Below are positions 32,984-39,895 of a DNA stretch of 39,960 bases, piece after piece (the stretch's first letter is position 1; every line of letters begins with the position of its first letter). Origin of the DNA: Clostridia bacterium (GTDB lineage Bacteria; Bacillota; Clostridia; TANB77; UBA1234); NCBI GenBank assembly GCA_017469465.1, contig JAFUGH010000059.1, forward strand, positions 1 through 39,960. The letters run 5' to 3'. The notes below the pieces were generated by a model. It searched no databases. It was not told the origin of the DNA and saw only the letters and a program-made list of their open reading frames with translations. The translations under genes were made by a program, and so were the position numbers.

Positions 32984-34258
32984 ATGGCATATGGAGTTAC
33001 TTATATAACTACACAAGGAGCTATCTTGGCAGCCAAAACCTTACAATCTAAAACATTAGAGTTTTCAAGATTTAAAATAGGAAGTGGTTCATTACAAGAA
33101 GGAAGTGTAGCTGAAATAAAAGCCTTGACTGACTTGGTAGATGAGGAAATGGAATTTGCTATTACTAAAATTTCAAGAGAGTCTGCAACACAAGTTACTG
33201 TTAGAGGTTTATTTAGAAATACTGATGCTGAAAATGGATTCTGGTTAAGAGAATTAGGTTTATATGCAATAGATCCTGATACTGAAGACGAGATTTTATT
33301 TGCATATATAAACTATGACTCTGAAGCGGAATATATAAACAATTCAATATCAGAGAAAAAAGAGCATTACTACGATATGATAATTACTGTAGATAATGCA
33401 AACAATGTAACAATAACTGTAGATCCAAGTACAGTATATGTTACTGAAGAAGATTTGCTTGAAAAAGCAGACGAATTACAAGATGATTATGATGCAAAAT
33501 TTGCAGACTTAAAATCAATAGTTGTCGCATCAAATGCAGGAGGACATAACGCAATATATAGAGGAAAAGACATTACTGATTACTATTATGGAAACGAAAC
33601 ATATAATGGTAAAACATTTAGTGAAGCTGTTGCTGATGGATCTTTCGATAATATATTCCCTGGTGATTATATTATAGGCCAGAATAGTAATAGAAAATAT
33701 TTAGTTGCTGACTTAAATTATAGATTAAATTGTGGAGATACTGAATGCACAACGCCTCATGTTTTAATGATACCTGAAAAAATAATGGGTACAGCAAAAA
33801 TGAATGATTCAAATATAACAACTGGGGGCTATAAAGGAAGCAAAATGTACACAGATTATTTAACACCATTTAAGACTGTAATAAATAATGACTTTGGAGC
33901 AGGACATATTTTAAGTCATAAAAACTTGCTAACAAATGCCGTCTCAAATAATGCATCTAGTGGTTGGGAATGGCTTACATCAACAATAGAACTTATGAAT
34001 GAGTGTATGGTTTATGGGCACAATGCTTGGGGAAGTCATCACGGATATGAAACTGGAATTGATAAAAGACAATTATCATTATTCAAATTAGATCAAAGCA
34101 AAATAGTAGCAAGAAATGATAATAATGAGAGATATTGGTACTGGTTGAGAGATGTGGTTTCTTCTACGCACTTCGCTCTTGTGCTCAACGGCGGTCATGC
34201 GAACGGCAGCGGCGCTTCGAACTCTTATGGCGTGCGTCCTGCTTTCCTAATCAAATAA
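32984..34258 (+). CDS. Tail fibre with DGR-diversified C-type-lectin-like tip
   Basis: 424 aa. Residues 1-160 are a phage tail-collar (DUF3751-type) domain (KTLEFSRFKIGSGSL, GLFRNTDAENGFWLRELGLYA). A short coiled linker follows, then a DUF6273-like C-type lectin fold domain (about 200-424), with YWYWLRDVV and a terminal GVRPAFLIK. Residues 390-421 are encoded by the variable repeat (34152-34246); 396, 399, 401-403, 405, 407-410, 413 and 415 are AAY-derived positions. It is the receptor-binding protein whose tip is re-edited by the downstream retroelement. Confidence 0.93.
   Translation: MAYGVTYITTQGAILAAKTLQSKTLEFSRFKIGSGSLQEGSVAEIKALTDLVDEEMEFAITKISRESATQVTVRGLFRNTDAENGFWLRELGLYAIDPDTEDEILFAYINYDSEAEYINNSISEKKEHYYDMIITVDNANNVTITVDPSTVYVTEEDLLEKADELQDDYDAKFADLKSIVVASNAGGHNAIYRGKDITDYYYGNETYNGKTFSEAVADGSFDNIFPGDYIIGQNSNRKYLVADLNYRLNCGDTECTTPHVLMIPEKIMGTAKMNDSNITTGGYKGSKMYTDYLTPFKTVINNDFGAGHILSHKNLLTNAVSNNASSGWEWLTSTIELMNECMVYGHNAWGSHHGYETGIDKRQLSLFKLDQSKIVARNDNNERYWYWLRDVVSSTHFALVLNGGHANGSGASNSYGVRPAFLIK
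34152..34246 (+). repeat. DGR variable repeat (VR)
   Basis: 95 nt, aligned without gaps to the template repeat at 34921-35015. All 68 non-adenine template positions are identical; 15 of 27 template adenines differ (to C, G or T). The GC-rich 3' part (GGCGTGCGTCCTG) is the probable initiation of mutagenic homology. It is much richer in GC than the surrounding gene. Confidence 0.97.
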
Positions 34259-34268
34259 TCAGGCATCT

Positions 34269-34289
34269 GACAGGGCTTTATGCCCTGTC
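34269..34289 (+). other. DGR hairpin/cruciform downstream of VR
   Basis: GACAGGGC (34269-34276) and GCCCTGTC (34282-34289) form an 8-bp GC-rich stem with a TTTAT loop, 22 nt after the VR and 10 nt after the fibre stop. No T run follows, so it is not a typical terminator. Hairpins at this position promote mutagenic homing in known DGRs. Confidence 0.8.
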
Positions 34290-34336
34290 TTATAACATAG
34301 TGATTGTTTGGTAGAGTTAAATTGATATAAAAAAAG

Positions 34337-34345
34337 TGATATAAT
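34337..34345 (+). promoter_or_regulatory. Candidate DGR cassette promoter (extended -10)
   Basis: TGATATAAT (TG at 34337-34338, TATAAT at 34340-34345) in an AT-rich gap after the fibre gene. No good -35 is seen at 17 nt. It could give avd, template RNA and RT their own transcript. Confidence 0.45.
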
Positions 34346-34389
34346 CTTTTGCGAATAATTAAGCAAAGGAGAAATAGTATTATTAGGTT

Positions 34390-34902
34390 ATGTCGGATAT
34401 AAAAAAGAGTGAAAGAAAAGAGTCAAAATTAGAGGTAATACATAATGCATATGCCATAAGAAAAGCAGTAACAAAAATAGCAGAAAACAATTTTTATATA
34501 AGTGAAAGCAAGATTGAAAAAATGATTACAGAAAAAATAAAAATGTTTCCTGAAGATGATCAAGAGAGAGTAAAAGAAAGAACAAGACAATATTTTAGAC
34601 ATCAATTAAATAGAGTAACAAATAGAACTCTTGATTTTGCGTGCGGTATTAGTGAGCATTTAAGGATAGCAAACACAATATTTCCAACATATATGTCAGA
34701 ATTTGAAGAGCGAAGGTTGGAAATGGACAGAGCTATGGCCTGTTGTAATGCTTTGCAAGATGAATTACAATATGCAGGTGAGTGCTTATATGCAGACCTT
34801 AACAAATATATGAGTATTGTGTTAGATATTCAAAAAGAATTTAACATGATAAAATCACTCCGACAAACTGACAATAGGTTTTTGAAAAATATAAAAAAAT
34901 AA
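34390..34902 (+). CDS. avd: DGR accessory protein, Avd-like helical bundle
   Basis: 170 aa, all-alpha and basic, between the fibre and the template repeat, the standard place of avd. Avd forms a pentameric four-helix bundle that binds RT and template RNA. At 170 aa it is longer than Bordetella Avd (about 125). In-frame stops at 34375 and 34384 force a start at ATG 34390. The good AAAGGAG lies about 20 nt upstream, too far, so translation initiation looks inefficient. Identification rests on context and fold type. Confidence 0.75.
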   Translation: MSDIKKSERKESKLEVIHNAYAIRKAVTKIAENNFYISESKIEKMITEKIKMFPEDDQERVKERTRQYFRHQLNRVTNRTLDFACGISEHLRIANTIFPTYMSEFEERRLEMDRAMACCNALQDELQYAGECLYADLNKYMSIVLDIQKEFNMIKSLRQTDNRFLKNIKK

Positions 34903-34920
34903 TTAGTGGGTAATCTTTGT

Positions 34921-35015
34921 ATGTGGTTTCTTCTACGAACTTCGCTAATGTGAACAACAACGGTAATGCGAACAACAACAACGCTTCGAACTCTAATGGC
35001 GTGCGTCCTGATTTC
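34921..35015 (+). repeat. DGR template repeat (TR)
   Basis: Non-coding 95-nt template in the avd-RT gap. It would encode 12 AAY codons, allowing all diversified sites to sample many residues without stops. Identical to the VR at every non-A position. It is transcribed to the RNA that the RT copies with adenine errors. Confidence 0.97.
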
Positions 35016-35020
35016 ACATC

Positions 35021-35086
35021 CTATACACTTTTTTATGGACTAGATTCCATCGTATAGTATTGGGAAAGGAAAGGAAAGGTTATCCC
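35021..35086 (+). ncRNA. Structured 3' part of DGR template RNA
   Basis: Just after the TR, CTATAC (35021-35026) pairs with GTATAG (35052-35057), and inside it ATGGA (35035-35039) pairs with TCCAT (35046-35050). A purine tract follows (GGGAAAGG..., 35062-35079) and ends against TTATCCC (35080-35086), which can close on its GGG. DGR RT uses the spacer between TR and RT as the structured RNA core, so a function is expected. Confidence 0.55.
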
Positions 35087-35162
35087 TTCTGTTTGTAAAA
35101 ACTGATAAATGCTAATCATTATGTATTTGGTCACGACCAGTAATACTATAAAAGTGATTTTT

Positions 35163-36287
35163 ATGAATATTTTTTATGATGCAAATGCTATTTATGAAGC
35201 AGGAACAAAAGCAATACAAGGTGCACCTTTTAAATATGCATCACAATTGTATGAAATGAACCAATTATTAAATACAGCATTGCTTCAAAAAGAATTAAAA
35301 GAATGGAAATATAAACCATCAAAAGGAAGAAAATTTACAATAAATGAAAGAGGAAAAATAAGACATATTACAACAGACAATATGATTGATAAAACTATTA
35401 ATCATTTGCTCTGTGATAATGTTTTGAGTCCTGCTATTTCTCCTTATCTTATTTATGATAATGGTGCAAGTCAAAAAAATAAAGGTGTACACTTTCATAG
35501 AAAAAGACTAGAAATTCATTTACATCAATATTATAGGAAACACAAAACAAATGAGGGATATATTTTATTAATAGACTTTAGTGGATATTATGCAAGCATC
35601 CCTCATAATTTGTGTTTAAAAAATATAGAAACATTTTTAAATAAAATAGATGAAAATGAAAAGAAAGTTGCAATGTGGATATTAAAAAATTTATTTCAAA
35701 TATTTGATATAGACAATAAAAATGGAAAGGGTGTTGATATAGGATCACAACCAAGTCAAAATATTGGCATTGCATATCCTTCAAAATTTGATAATTATAT
35801 AAAAATAGTAAAAGGATGCAAATACTATGGAAGATACACAGATGATAGTTATGTCATTCATAAAGATAAAGAGTTTTTGAAACAACTACTAAAGGAAGTC
35901 AAAGCTATATCAAATGAATTAGGATTAGTAATAAATGATAAAAAAACAAGAATTGCAAAGTTATCTCAACCATTTAGAATTTTGCAAATAAGTTATCAAT
36001 TAACAGAAACAGGAAGAATCGCCAGGAGGATAAGTCCAAAAGCAATAACAAGGGAACGCAGAAAATTAAAGGCTTATAAAAGATTACTTAATAATGATAA
36101 ACTAAAATATGAAGAAATTGAAAACATATTTAAAAGTTGGATGTCAGGAAATTATAAAAATATGTCAATGCAACAAATAACAAATATGTATCAATTATAT
36201 TATGATTTATTTGGGAGGAAAGTTACATGGAAAAATCATGGAAAATTACGCTATCTGATGGAACGCAACTTAAAAACCTTGGATTAA
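35163..36287 (+). CDS. DGR reverse transcriptase
   Basis: 374 aa from ATG 35163; an in-frame ATG at 35109 is less likely. RT motifs: IDFSGYYASIPH (137-148), IGSQPSQNIGI (193-203; the SQ form is a DGR hallmark in motif 4), and YTDD (225-228, catalytic aspartates). There is no maturase or RNase H domain. It copies the TR RNA with adenine-specific errors into cDNA that replaces the VR. Same operon as avd and TR; the next gene overlaps its end. Confidence 0.96.
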   Translation: MNIFYDANAIYEAGTKAIQGAPFKYASQLYEMNQLLNTALLQKELKEWKYKPSKGRKFTINERGKIRHITTDNMIDKTINHLLCDNVLSPAISPYLIYDNGASQKNKGVHFHRKRLEIHLHQYYRKHKTNEGYILLIDFSGYYASIPHNLCLKNIETFLNKIDENEKKVAMWILKNLFQIFDIDNKNGKGVDIGSQPSQNIGIAYPSKFDNYIKIVKGCKYYGRYTDDSYVIHKDKEFLKQLLKEVKAISNELGLVINDKKTRIAKLSQPFRILQISYQLTETGRIARRISPKAITRERRKLKAYKRLLNNDKLKYEEIENIFKSWMSGNYKNMSMQQITNMYQLYYDLFGRKVTWKNHGKLRYLMERNLKTLD

Positions 36288-36553
36288 GCGGAAACAATTT
36301 TATATCAGAAACAGAAGTTACTGAAGATATGTTTACAGGCAAATTATCAAGAGTTATAGTTGAAGGTCAAGAAGATGGCCAAGATGTAAGAAATGAATAT
36401 GAACATATGGAATTAGTCCAAATAGTTCATTACGAAGATGGTTACTATTTTGTTTTAAGAGAACTATCACAACAAGAATTGAAAGAAATAAAAATGCAGG
36501 GCGATATAGAATATTTGGCAATGATGTCAGACATTGACCTAGAGGAGGTGTAA
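36227..36553 (+). CDS. Tail accessory protein
   Basis: 108 aa, GGGAGG start inside the RT gene end. Recurrent phage pattern: KITLSDGTQLKNLGLSGNNFIS...DIEYLAMMSDIDLEEV. It is a common neighbour of XkdX in Clostridial prophages; structural or assembly role inferred. Confidence 0.75.
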   Translation: MEKSWKITLSDGTQLKNLGLSGNNFISETEVTEDMFTGKLSRVIVEGQEDGQDVRNEYEHMELVQIVHYEDGYYFVLRELSQQELKEIKMQGDIEYLAMMSDIDLEEV

Positions 36554-36557
36554 TCAT

Positions 36558-36701
36558 ATGGCAGAACACAGCAAAAACTTTGAAAAAGTAAAAAGATATT
36601 ATGATGAAGGAATATGGAATAAAGCAAGAGTCCATAACGCTGTTGGCAAATGGATTACAAAAGAAGAATACAAAGAAATAACTGGAGAAGATTACGAATA
36701 A
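36558..36701 (+). CDS. xkdX: XkdX family protein
   Basis: 47 aa. FEKVKRYYDEGIWNKARVHNAVGKWITKEEYKEITGEDY is the XkdX signature (Y-W-----V--AV-K-WIT-EEYKEITG-DY). Small tail-associated protein of unknown role, as in B. subtilis PBSX. Ribosome site GGAGG. Confidence 0.9.
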   Translation: MAEHSKNFEKVKRYYDEGIWNKARVHNAVGKWITKEEYKEITGEDYE

Positions 36702-36726
36702 ACGCTTAAGGGCGTTATTTTTTTGT
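36698..36726 (+). terminator. Terminator after xkdX
   Basis: AACGC/GCGTT short stem with a T run just after the XkdX stop; imperfect extension with flanking A/T. Confidence 0.6.
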
Positions 36727-36755
36727 ATTAAAATACAAGAAAGGAGGCCAAAGTT

Positions 36756-37001
36756 ATGGAACATAGTTTTGAAAATGAAGTACTTACAAGGCTTACAAAA
36801 ATTGAAACAAAGCTTGATGACTATTCCAAAAATAAAGAAAAAACAGATGACGCATACAATTTATCCAAAGAAAACGAAAAAGACATTGCAGATATAAATG
36901 AAAAAATAAAATGGATCACCAGGACAATAGCAGGTGCAGTTATAGCAGGAATTATTGGAATTGCTATTTCACTTGTAAAAACTGGTGCAGGTATGCCCTA
37001 G
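36756..37001 (+). CDS. XhlA-like membrane protein
   Basis: 81 aa with an N-terminal coiled coil (1-48, LTRLTKIETKLDD) and one C-terminal membrane helix (about 55-76, TRTIAGAVIAGIIGIAISLV), matching the haemolysin XhlA family. It would help the holin in lysis. AAAGGAGG upstream. Confidence 0.82.
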   Translation: MEHSFENEVLTRLTKIETKLDDYSKNKEKTDDAYNLSKENEKDIADINEKIKWITRTIAGAVIAGIIGIAISLVKTGAGMP

Positions 37002-37013
37002 AAAGGAGTCGTT

Positions 37014-37244
37014 ATGAAACAAGCATGGAGTGATTTAAAAAGTTTTGTAACAATAGCATTTACACTTACGATCATAGCTTTAGTTTTAATTGTTGCAATA
37101 AAAGGCAACTGGGATATTTTTCAAATAGTATTTACATTGTTTTCTAATATAGCAACAGCAGTTTTCACTTATTTCTTTACTAGAAAAGTAAATGTTGAAA
37201 ATACTACGGAAATTGAGACAACAAATGATACTAACCAAGAATAA
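37014..37244 (+). CDS. Putative holin
   Basis: 76 aa with two transmembrane helices (about 11-29 and 35-53) and a polar, acidic C-terminus (ENTTEIETTNDTNQE). Position between XhlA-like and amidase genes supports a holin, which times lysis by making membrane holes for the amidase. Confidence 0.8.
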   Translation: MKQAWSDLKSFVTIAFTLTIIALVLIVAIKGNWDIFQIVFTLFSNIATAVFTYFFTRKVNVENTTEIETTNDTNQE

Positions 37245-37282
37245 AAAACGGCTTAAAATCGATTGTCGCAAGCCGTTTTTTT
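37245..37282 (+). terminator. Terminator after holin
   Basis: AAAAACGGCTT (37245-37255) and AAGCCGTTTTT (37270-37280) pair, followed by more T's. Confidence 0.8.
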
Positions 37283-37314
37283 ATAATGCCGTAAAAAAAT
37301 TACGGTTTCCATTA

Positions 37315-37357
37315 AATACAGGAAGAAAATTTAAAAATCTTCCTGTATTAATTTTTT
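37315..37357 (+). terminator. Strong terminator before lysin genes
   Basis: AATACAGGAAGA (37315-37326) and TCTTCCTGTATT (37338-37349) make a 12-bp stem with an AT loop, then ATTTTTT. It lies only 18 nt before the next gene's ATG, so the amidase may depend on read-through or antitermination. Confidence 0.75.
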
Positions 37358-37374
37358 ATAAGGAGGTATTCGAT

Positions 37375-37455
37375 ATGGATGAAGAAAAAATCGAATTAAC
37401 AGAAGAAATGGAAAAAGAATTATCAAATGGAAGGGAGGAAAACGAAGATGAGTAG
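37375..37455 (+). CDS. Hypothetical 26-aa acidic peptide
   Basis: ATG 37375 with AAGGAGG. Very acidic (11 of 26 Glu). It overlaps the amidase start by 8 nt, so it may serve translational coupling. Confidence 0.45.
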   Translation: MDEEKIELTEEMEKELSNGREENEDE

Positions 37456-38452
37456 ATCAAGTTTAGCAAGTATTTATGTTCCTGCAAGTACAAATAACTA
37501 TACTCAAGGAAGAAGAGGTTATAAAGTTTGTAAAATAACACCTCATCATATGGCAGGTAAATTAACAGCAAGACAATGCGGAAATATATTCGCAAATCCA
37601 AGCAGACAGGCAAGCTCAAATTACGGAATAGGTTATGATGGAGAAATTGCTTGTTATGTAGATGAAGAAAATAGAGCATGGACTTCTTCTAATAGAGCAA
37701 ATGATTGTCAAGCTATTACAATTGAAGTTGCTAATAGTGCTAATGGAGAACCATGGCCAATAAGTGATGCAGCTTGGAATAGTTTAGTAAAATTGTGTGT
37801 TGATATTTGTAGAAGATATGGATTCAGACTTACATATGATGGAACACCAAATGGAAGCTTAACAAGACACGATATGTTTGCAAATACAAATTGTCCAGGC
37901 AAAACATTAGGTGGAAGATTTAAAGAATTAGCTGATACAGTTAACGCTCAACTTGATGGAAAAGTCGAGCCTACACCATCAACACCAAGTGGAAGTAAAT
38001 CAAACGAAGAACTTGCAGATGAGGTAATTGCAGGTAAATGGGGAAATGGTGACGATCGTAAAAATAGATTAACTGCAGCAGGATATAATTATTCTGCAAT
38101 ACAAAGCATAGTTAATCAAAAATTAAGCGGTGGATCATCTGCTCCAAAAGCATCAACAAAATCAAATGAAACAATTGCTCAAGAAGTAATAAATGGTGCT
38201 TGGGGAAACGGACAAGAAAGAAAAGACAGATTGACCGCAGCAGGATATGATTACAGTGCAATTCAATCTATTGTTAATCAAAAACTTGGTGCAGGATCAA
38301 GTTCTAATTCAAATAAAAAGTCAAATGAGACAATTGCAAATGAAGTTATAAGAGGCGACTGGGGTAATGGCCAAGATAGAAAAAATAGACTTCAAGCTGC
38401 AGGATATGACTATAATGCTATACAAGCAATAGTTAATAGAAAATTAAGCTAA
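37448..38452 (+). CDS. Endolysin: N-acetylmuramoyl-L-alanine amidase with three Cpl-7 repeats
   Basis: 334 aa, start ATG 37448 with GGGAGG. The amidase_2 domain (about 1-165) shows zinc ligands His33/34 (PHHMAG), His141 and Cys149 (TRHDMF, NCPGK). Three CW_7 (Cpl-7) repeats at about 184-226, 238-280 and 291-334 share the W-GNG-RK-RL-AAGYDY-AIQ core and bind peptidoglycan. It cuts the stem peptide amide bond at lysis. The third repeat differs most (RGDWGNG). Confidence 0.95.
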   Translation: MSRSSLASIYVPASTNNYTQGRRGYKVCKITPHHMAGKLTARQCGNIFANPSRQASSNYGIGYDGEIACYVDEENRAWTSSNRANDCQAITIEVANSANGEPWPISDAAWNSLVKLCVDICRRYGFRLTYDGTPNGSLTRHDMFANTNCPGKTLGGRFKELADTVNAQLDGKVEPTPSTPSGSKSNEELADEVIAGKWGNGDDRKNRLTAAGYNYSAIQSIVNQKLSGGSSAPKASTKSNETIAQEVINGAWGNGQERKDRLTAAGYDYSAIQSIVNQKLGAGSSSNSNKKSNETIANEVIRGDWGNGQDRKNRLQAAGYDYNAIQAIVNRKLS

Positions 38453-38483
38453 AAATTGGGGAGAATAAATCTCCCCTTTTTAT
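38452..38483. terminator. Bidirectional terminator after amidase
   Basis: GGGGAG (38458-38463) and CTCCCC (38471-38476) with flanking A's and T's form a hairpin with U runs on both strands, between the convergent amidase and MutS-I-like genes. Confidence 0.85.
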
Positions 38484-38863
38484 TGTATATTTTTTAGATT
38501 TTGTTGTATCATATATAATATATCAAAAGCTTCTTTGCAGGTTGTATTATCTAAATCAATATTTAATATTTTTTTGACAATCTGCTCATATGAAGTATTT
38601 TGATAAGAAGGTGTTTGACTAGATACAACTTCAAATTTAATATTGTGTTCTGCTAATAAATTAGTGTATTTCTCTAGTGTGGCGACAGGAAATCCACATT
38701 TTATTATTTCAGGACTTAAGTCGGTTAGCTTTAGGCCGATTTCTTTTGAAACTAGTCTTGCATCTTCGTTTAATATATTATAAAAAATTCCGACTTTGAA
38801 AATATAGATTTTTTCAGGATCTTTTTTCTTAAGTTCTTCATACTGCTTTAGAAGTTTGCTCAT
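38480..38863 (-). CDS. Stand-alone MutS domain I-like (MSL) protein, candidate DGR accessory
   Basis: 127 aa from ATG 38863 (AGAAGG upstream; a longer frame starts at 38920). Residues 15-80 align with MutS mismatch-recognition domain I: DPEKIYIFKVGIFYNILNED, a KEIGLKLT helix, then CGFPVATLEKYTNLLAE. The MutS Phe-Tyr-Glu becomes Phe27-Tyr28-Asn29, keeping the wedge Phe but losing the Glu. No ATPase domain. MutS-like small proteins are reported as DGR accessory genes; here it sits with an XRE regulator 2.2 kb from the RT. Direct involvement is inference. Confidence 0.72.
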   Translation of the reverse strand: MSKLLKQYEELKKKDPEKIYIFKVGIFYNILNEDARLVSKEIGLKLTDLSPEIIKCGFPVATLEKYTNLLAEHNIKFEVVSSQTPSYQNTSYEQIVKKILNIDLDNTTCKEAFDILYMIQQNLKNIQ

Positions 38864-39086
38864 CTTTTTTAACCTTCTTTCTAATAGATTTTTTTCTAAC
38901 AATAATATCTCCTGGCTCACATTCTAAAATCTTACACATTTTTTCTAATGTTTCAAATTTAATTCCAGTAGTAGTATTGTCCATTAAATGAGATAATGAT
39001 TGGTAACCACCTTCCATATTTTTGATAAACCAATACTTCGTTTTCTTTTTCTCTTTTAGTATTTCATTAACTCGTACATATATCAT
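38838..39086 (-). CDS. XRE-family transcriptional regulator
   Basis: 82 aa, N-terminal HTH (about 5-68) with MIYVRVNEILKEKKKTKYWFIK and FETLEKMCKILECEPGDII, typical of short Cro/CI-type regulators, and a basic tail. GAGGTGAGG ribosome site. It overlaps the MutS-I-like gene by 26 nt, forming a leftward two-gene operon with a TATAAT at 39104-39109 on the minus strand. Confidence 0.85.
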   Translation of the reverse strand: MIYVRVNEILKEKKKTKYWFIKNMEGGYQSLSHLMDNTTTGIKFETLEKMCKILECEPGDIIVRKKSIRKKVKKDEQTSKAV

Positions 39087-39176
39087 TTCCTCACCTCACT
39101 TTCATTATAGATATTGTAAAACAAAGTATTATTTATTTTAACTATGCCACATTTCACTCAAATACATAATAACTAA

Positions 39177-39205
39177 TTTACAAAGTAGGTATAAAATGGT
39201 ATAAT
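39177..39205 (+). promoter_or_regulatory. Promoter of the right-end small gene
   Basis: TTTACA (39177-39182), 17-nt spacer, extended TGGTATAAT (TATAAT 39200-39205), 34 nt before the ATG. Near-consensus, so constitutive expression in the lysogen is plausible. Confidence 0.75.
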
Positions 39206-39238
39206 AGCATCAGAAATTAACGAAAGAGGTGTTGTTAT

Positions 39239-39400
39239 ATGTCTGTAAATTTTATTGATTCATTAGATAATATAAGTAAGCTTATTGAAGAAGAGAAATA
39301 CCAACAGGCCAAAGACTACATAAGAAAAACAAAAGCAGAAATTGAAACAAAAAAAGATACATCCGACTATATAGATGATTTAGTTGATAATTTACAATAG
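39239..39400 (+). CDS. Hypothetical 53-aa acidic helical protein
   Basis: ATG 39239 with AGAGGTG. Acidic, fully helical (LDNISKLIEEEKYQQAKDYIRK). It has a strong own promoter divergent from the XRE/MSL operon, so it may be expressed from the prophage. Function unknown; an antitoxin-like or immunity role cannot be judged. Confidence 0.6.
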   Translation: MSVNFIDSLDNISKLIEEEKYQQAKDYIRKTKAEIETKKDTSDYIDDLVDNLQ

Positions 39401-39405
39401 GAAAA

Positions 39406-39460
39406 TATGAGAATTTATAGGAAAAATGTAGAATTTTGTAGAAAAATGTCGAACTTTGAA
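39406..39460. repeat. 10-bp-periodic repeat array near attR
   Basis: TGTAGAA (39427-39433), TGTAGAA (39437-39443) and TGTCGAA (39447-39453) are spaced exactly 10 bp, with more degenerate copies on both sides. The same-face helical spacing suggests a protein-binding array, perhaps Xis/Int accessory or a regulator of the next gene. Confidence 0.5.
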
Positions 39461-39581
39461 ACCTACATATATCAAGGGATTTATTTGTCAATACCTATCG
39501 TACAACATAGTTAATTTATTTTACATAATATGGTATAATAGAATAAGAGATATCTCCAATAGGATATAAGGAGGTTTGAAA

Positions 39582-39686
39582 GTGGAATTAAACATAATAG
39601 ATCGAATATTGTTACATACATTCAAAAGGTATTCGTACAAGATTTATAGAATGGGTGTAAAAGATGGCTTTAATTGGAGGCTATAA
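39582..39686 (+). CDS. Small basic protein next to attR (34 aa)
   Basis: GTG 39582 with AAGGAGG and an extended -10 TGGTATAAT (TATAAT about 39531-39536) upstream. Basic, aromatic peptide (FKRYSYKIYRMGVKDGFNW). Its own signals argue it is real despite its size. It might aid recombination at attR, by location only. Confidence 0.55.
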   Translation: MELNIIDRILLHTFKRYSYKIYRMGVKDGFNWRL

Positions 39687-39696
39687 AAAACCAATT

Positions 39697-39720
39697 TAGC
39701 CACTTTTTAGCCAATTAGTT
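39697..39720 (+). repeat. Direct repeat R, candidate integrase arm-type site
   Basis: Matches 227-250 with two mismatches, same orientation, about 100 nt inside attR. Further GAAACAAAC-like direct repeats follow (39737-39790), including CGAAACAAAC and GGAAACAAAC, which could be additional Int/Xis sites. Confidence 0.6.
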
Positions 39721-39819
39721 CAGTATAGTTCAAATCGAAACAAACGGAAACAAACAAAAAAGTGGCGAAAAACAAACAAATAAACCGAAACAACTTGATA
39801 TATATTGATAAAATTCGTT

Positions 39820-39861
39820 CAGTAGGTTCTGGTATCGTTTCAGAAATAAAAGAATAATAAA
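39820..39861 (+). other. attR: attR with displaced native tuf 3' end
   Basis: Core CAGTAGGTTC matches attL. In frame it encodes SVGSGIVSEIKE and tandem stops, the usual EF-Tu C-terminus. It is the host's original tuf 3' end cut off from its gene. Confidence 0.8.
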
Positions 39862-39870
39862 TAAATAAAA

Positions 39871-39895
39871 AAGAGTGGATTTCCACTCTTTTTTA
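39871..39895 (+). terminator. Original host tuf terminator
   Basis: AAGAGTGGA (39871-39879) and TCCACTCTT (39882-39890) form a perfect 9-bp stem followed by a T run, directly after the displaced tuf end. The remaining 65 nt of the window show no gene. Confidence 0.85.

Noticed and set aside
34269..34289. Ordinary terminator of the fibre gene
   Set aside because: No T run follows the stem, and position relative to the VR fits the DGR hairpin better; weak termination cannot be excluded.
35062..35079. G-quadruplex in the TR-RT spacer
   Set aside because: Runs are mostly of two G's, giving at best a weak two-tetrad structure; kept only as part of the template RNA description.
39447..39453. Spo0A binding site (TGTCGAA)
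   Set aside because: One exact heptamer is expected by chance at this scale and the host's sporulation status is unknown; the periodic array is reported instead.
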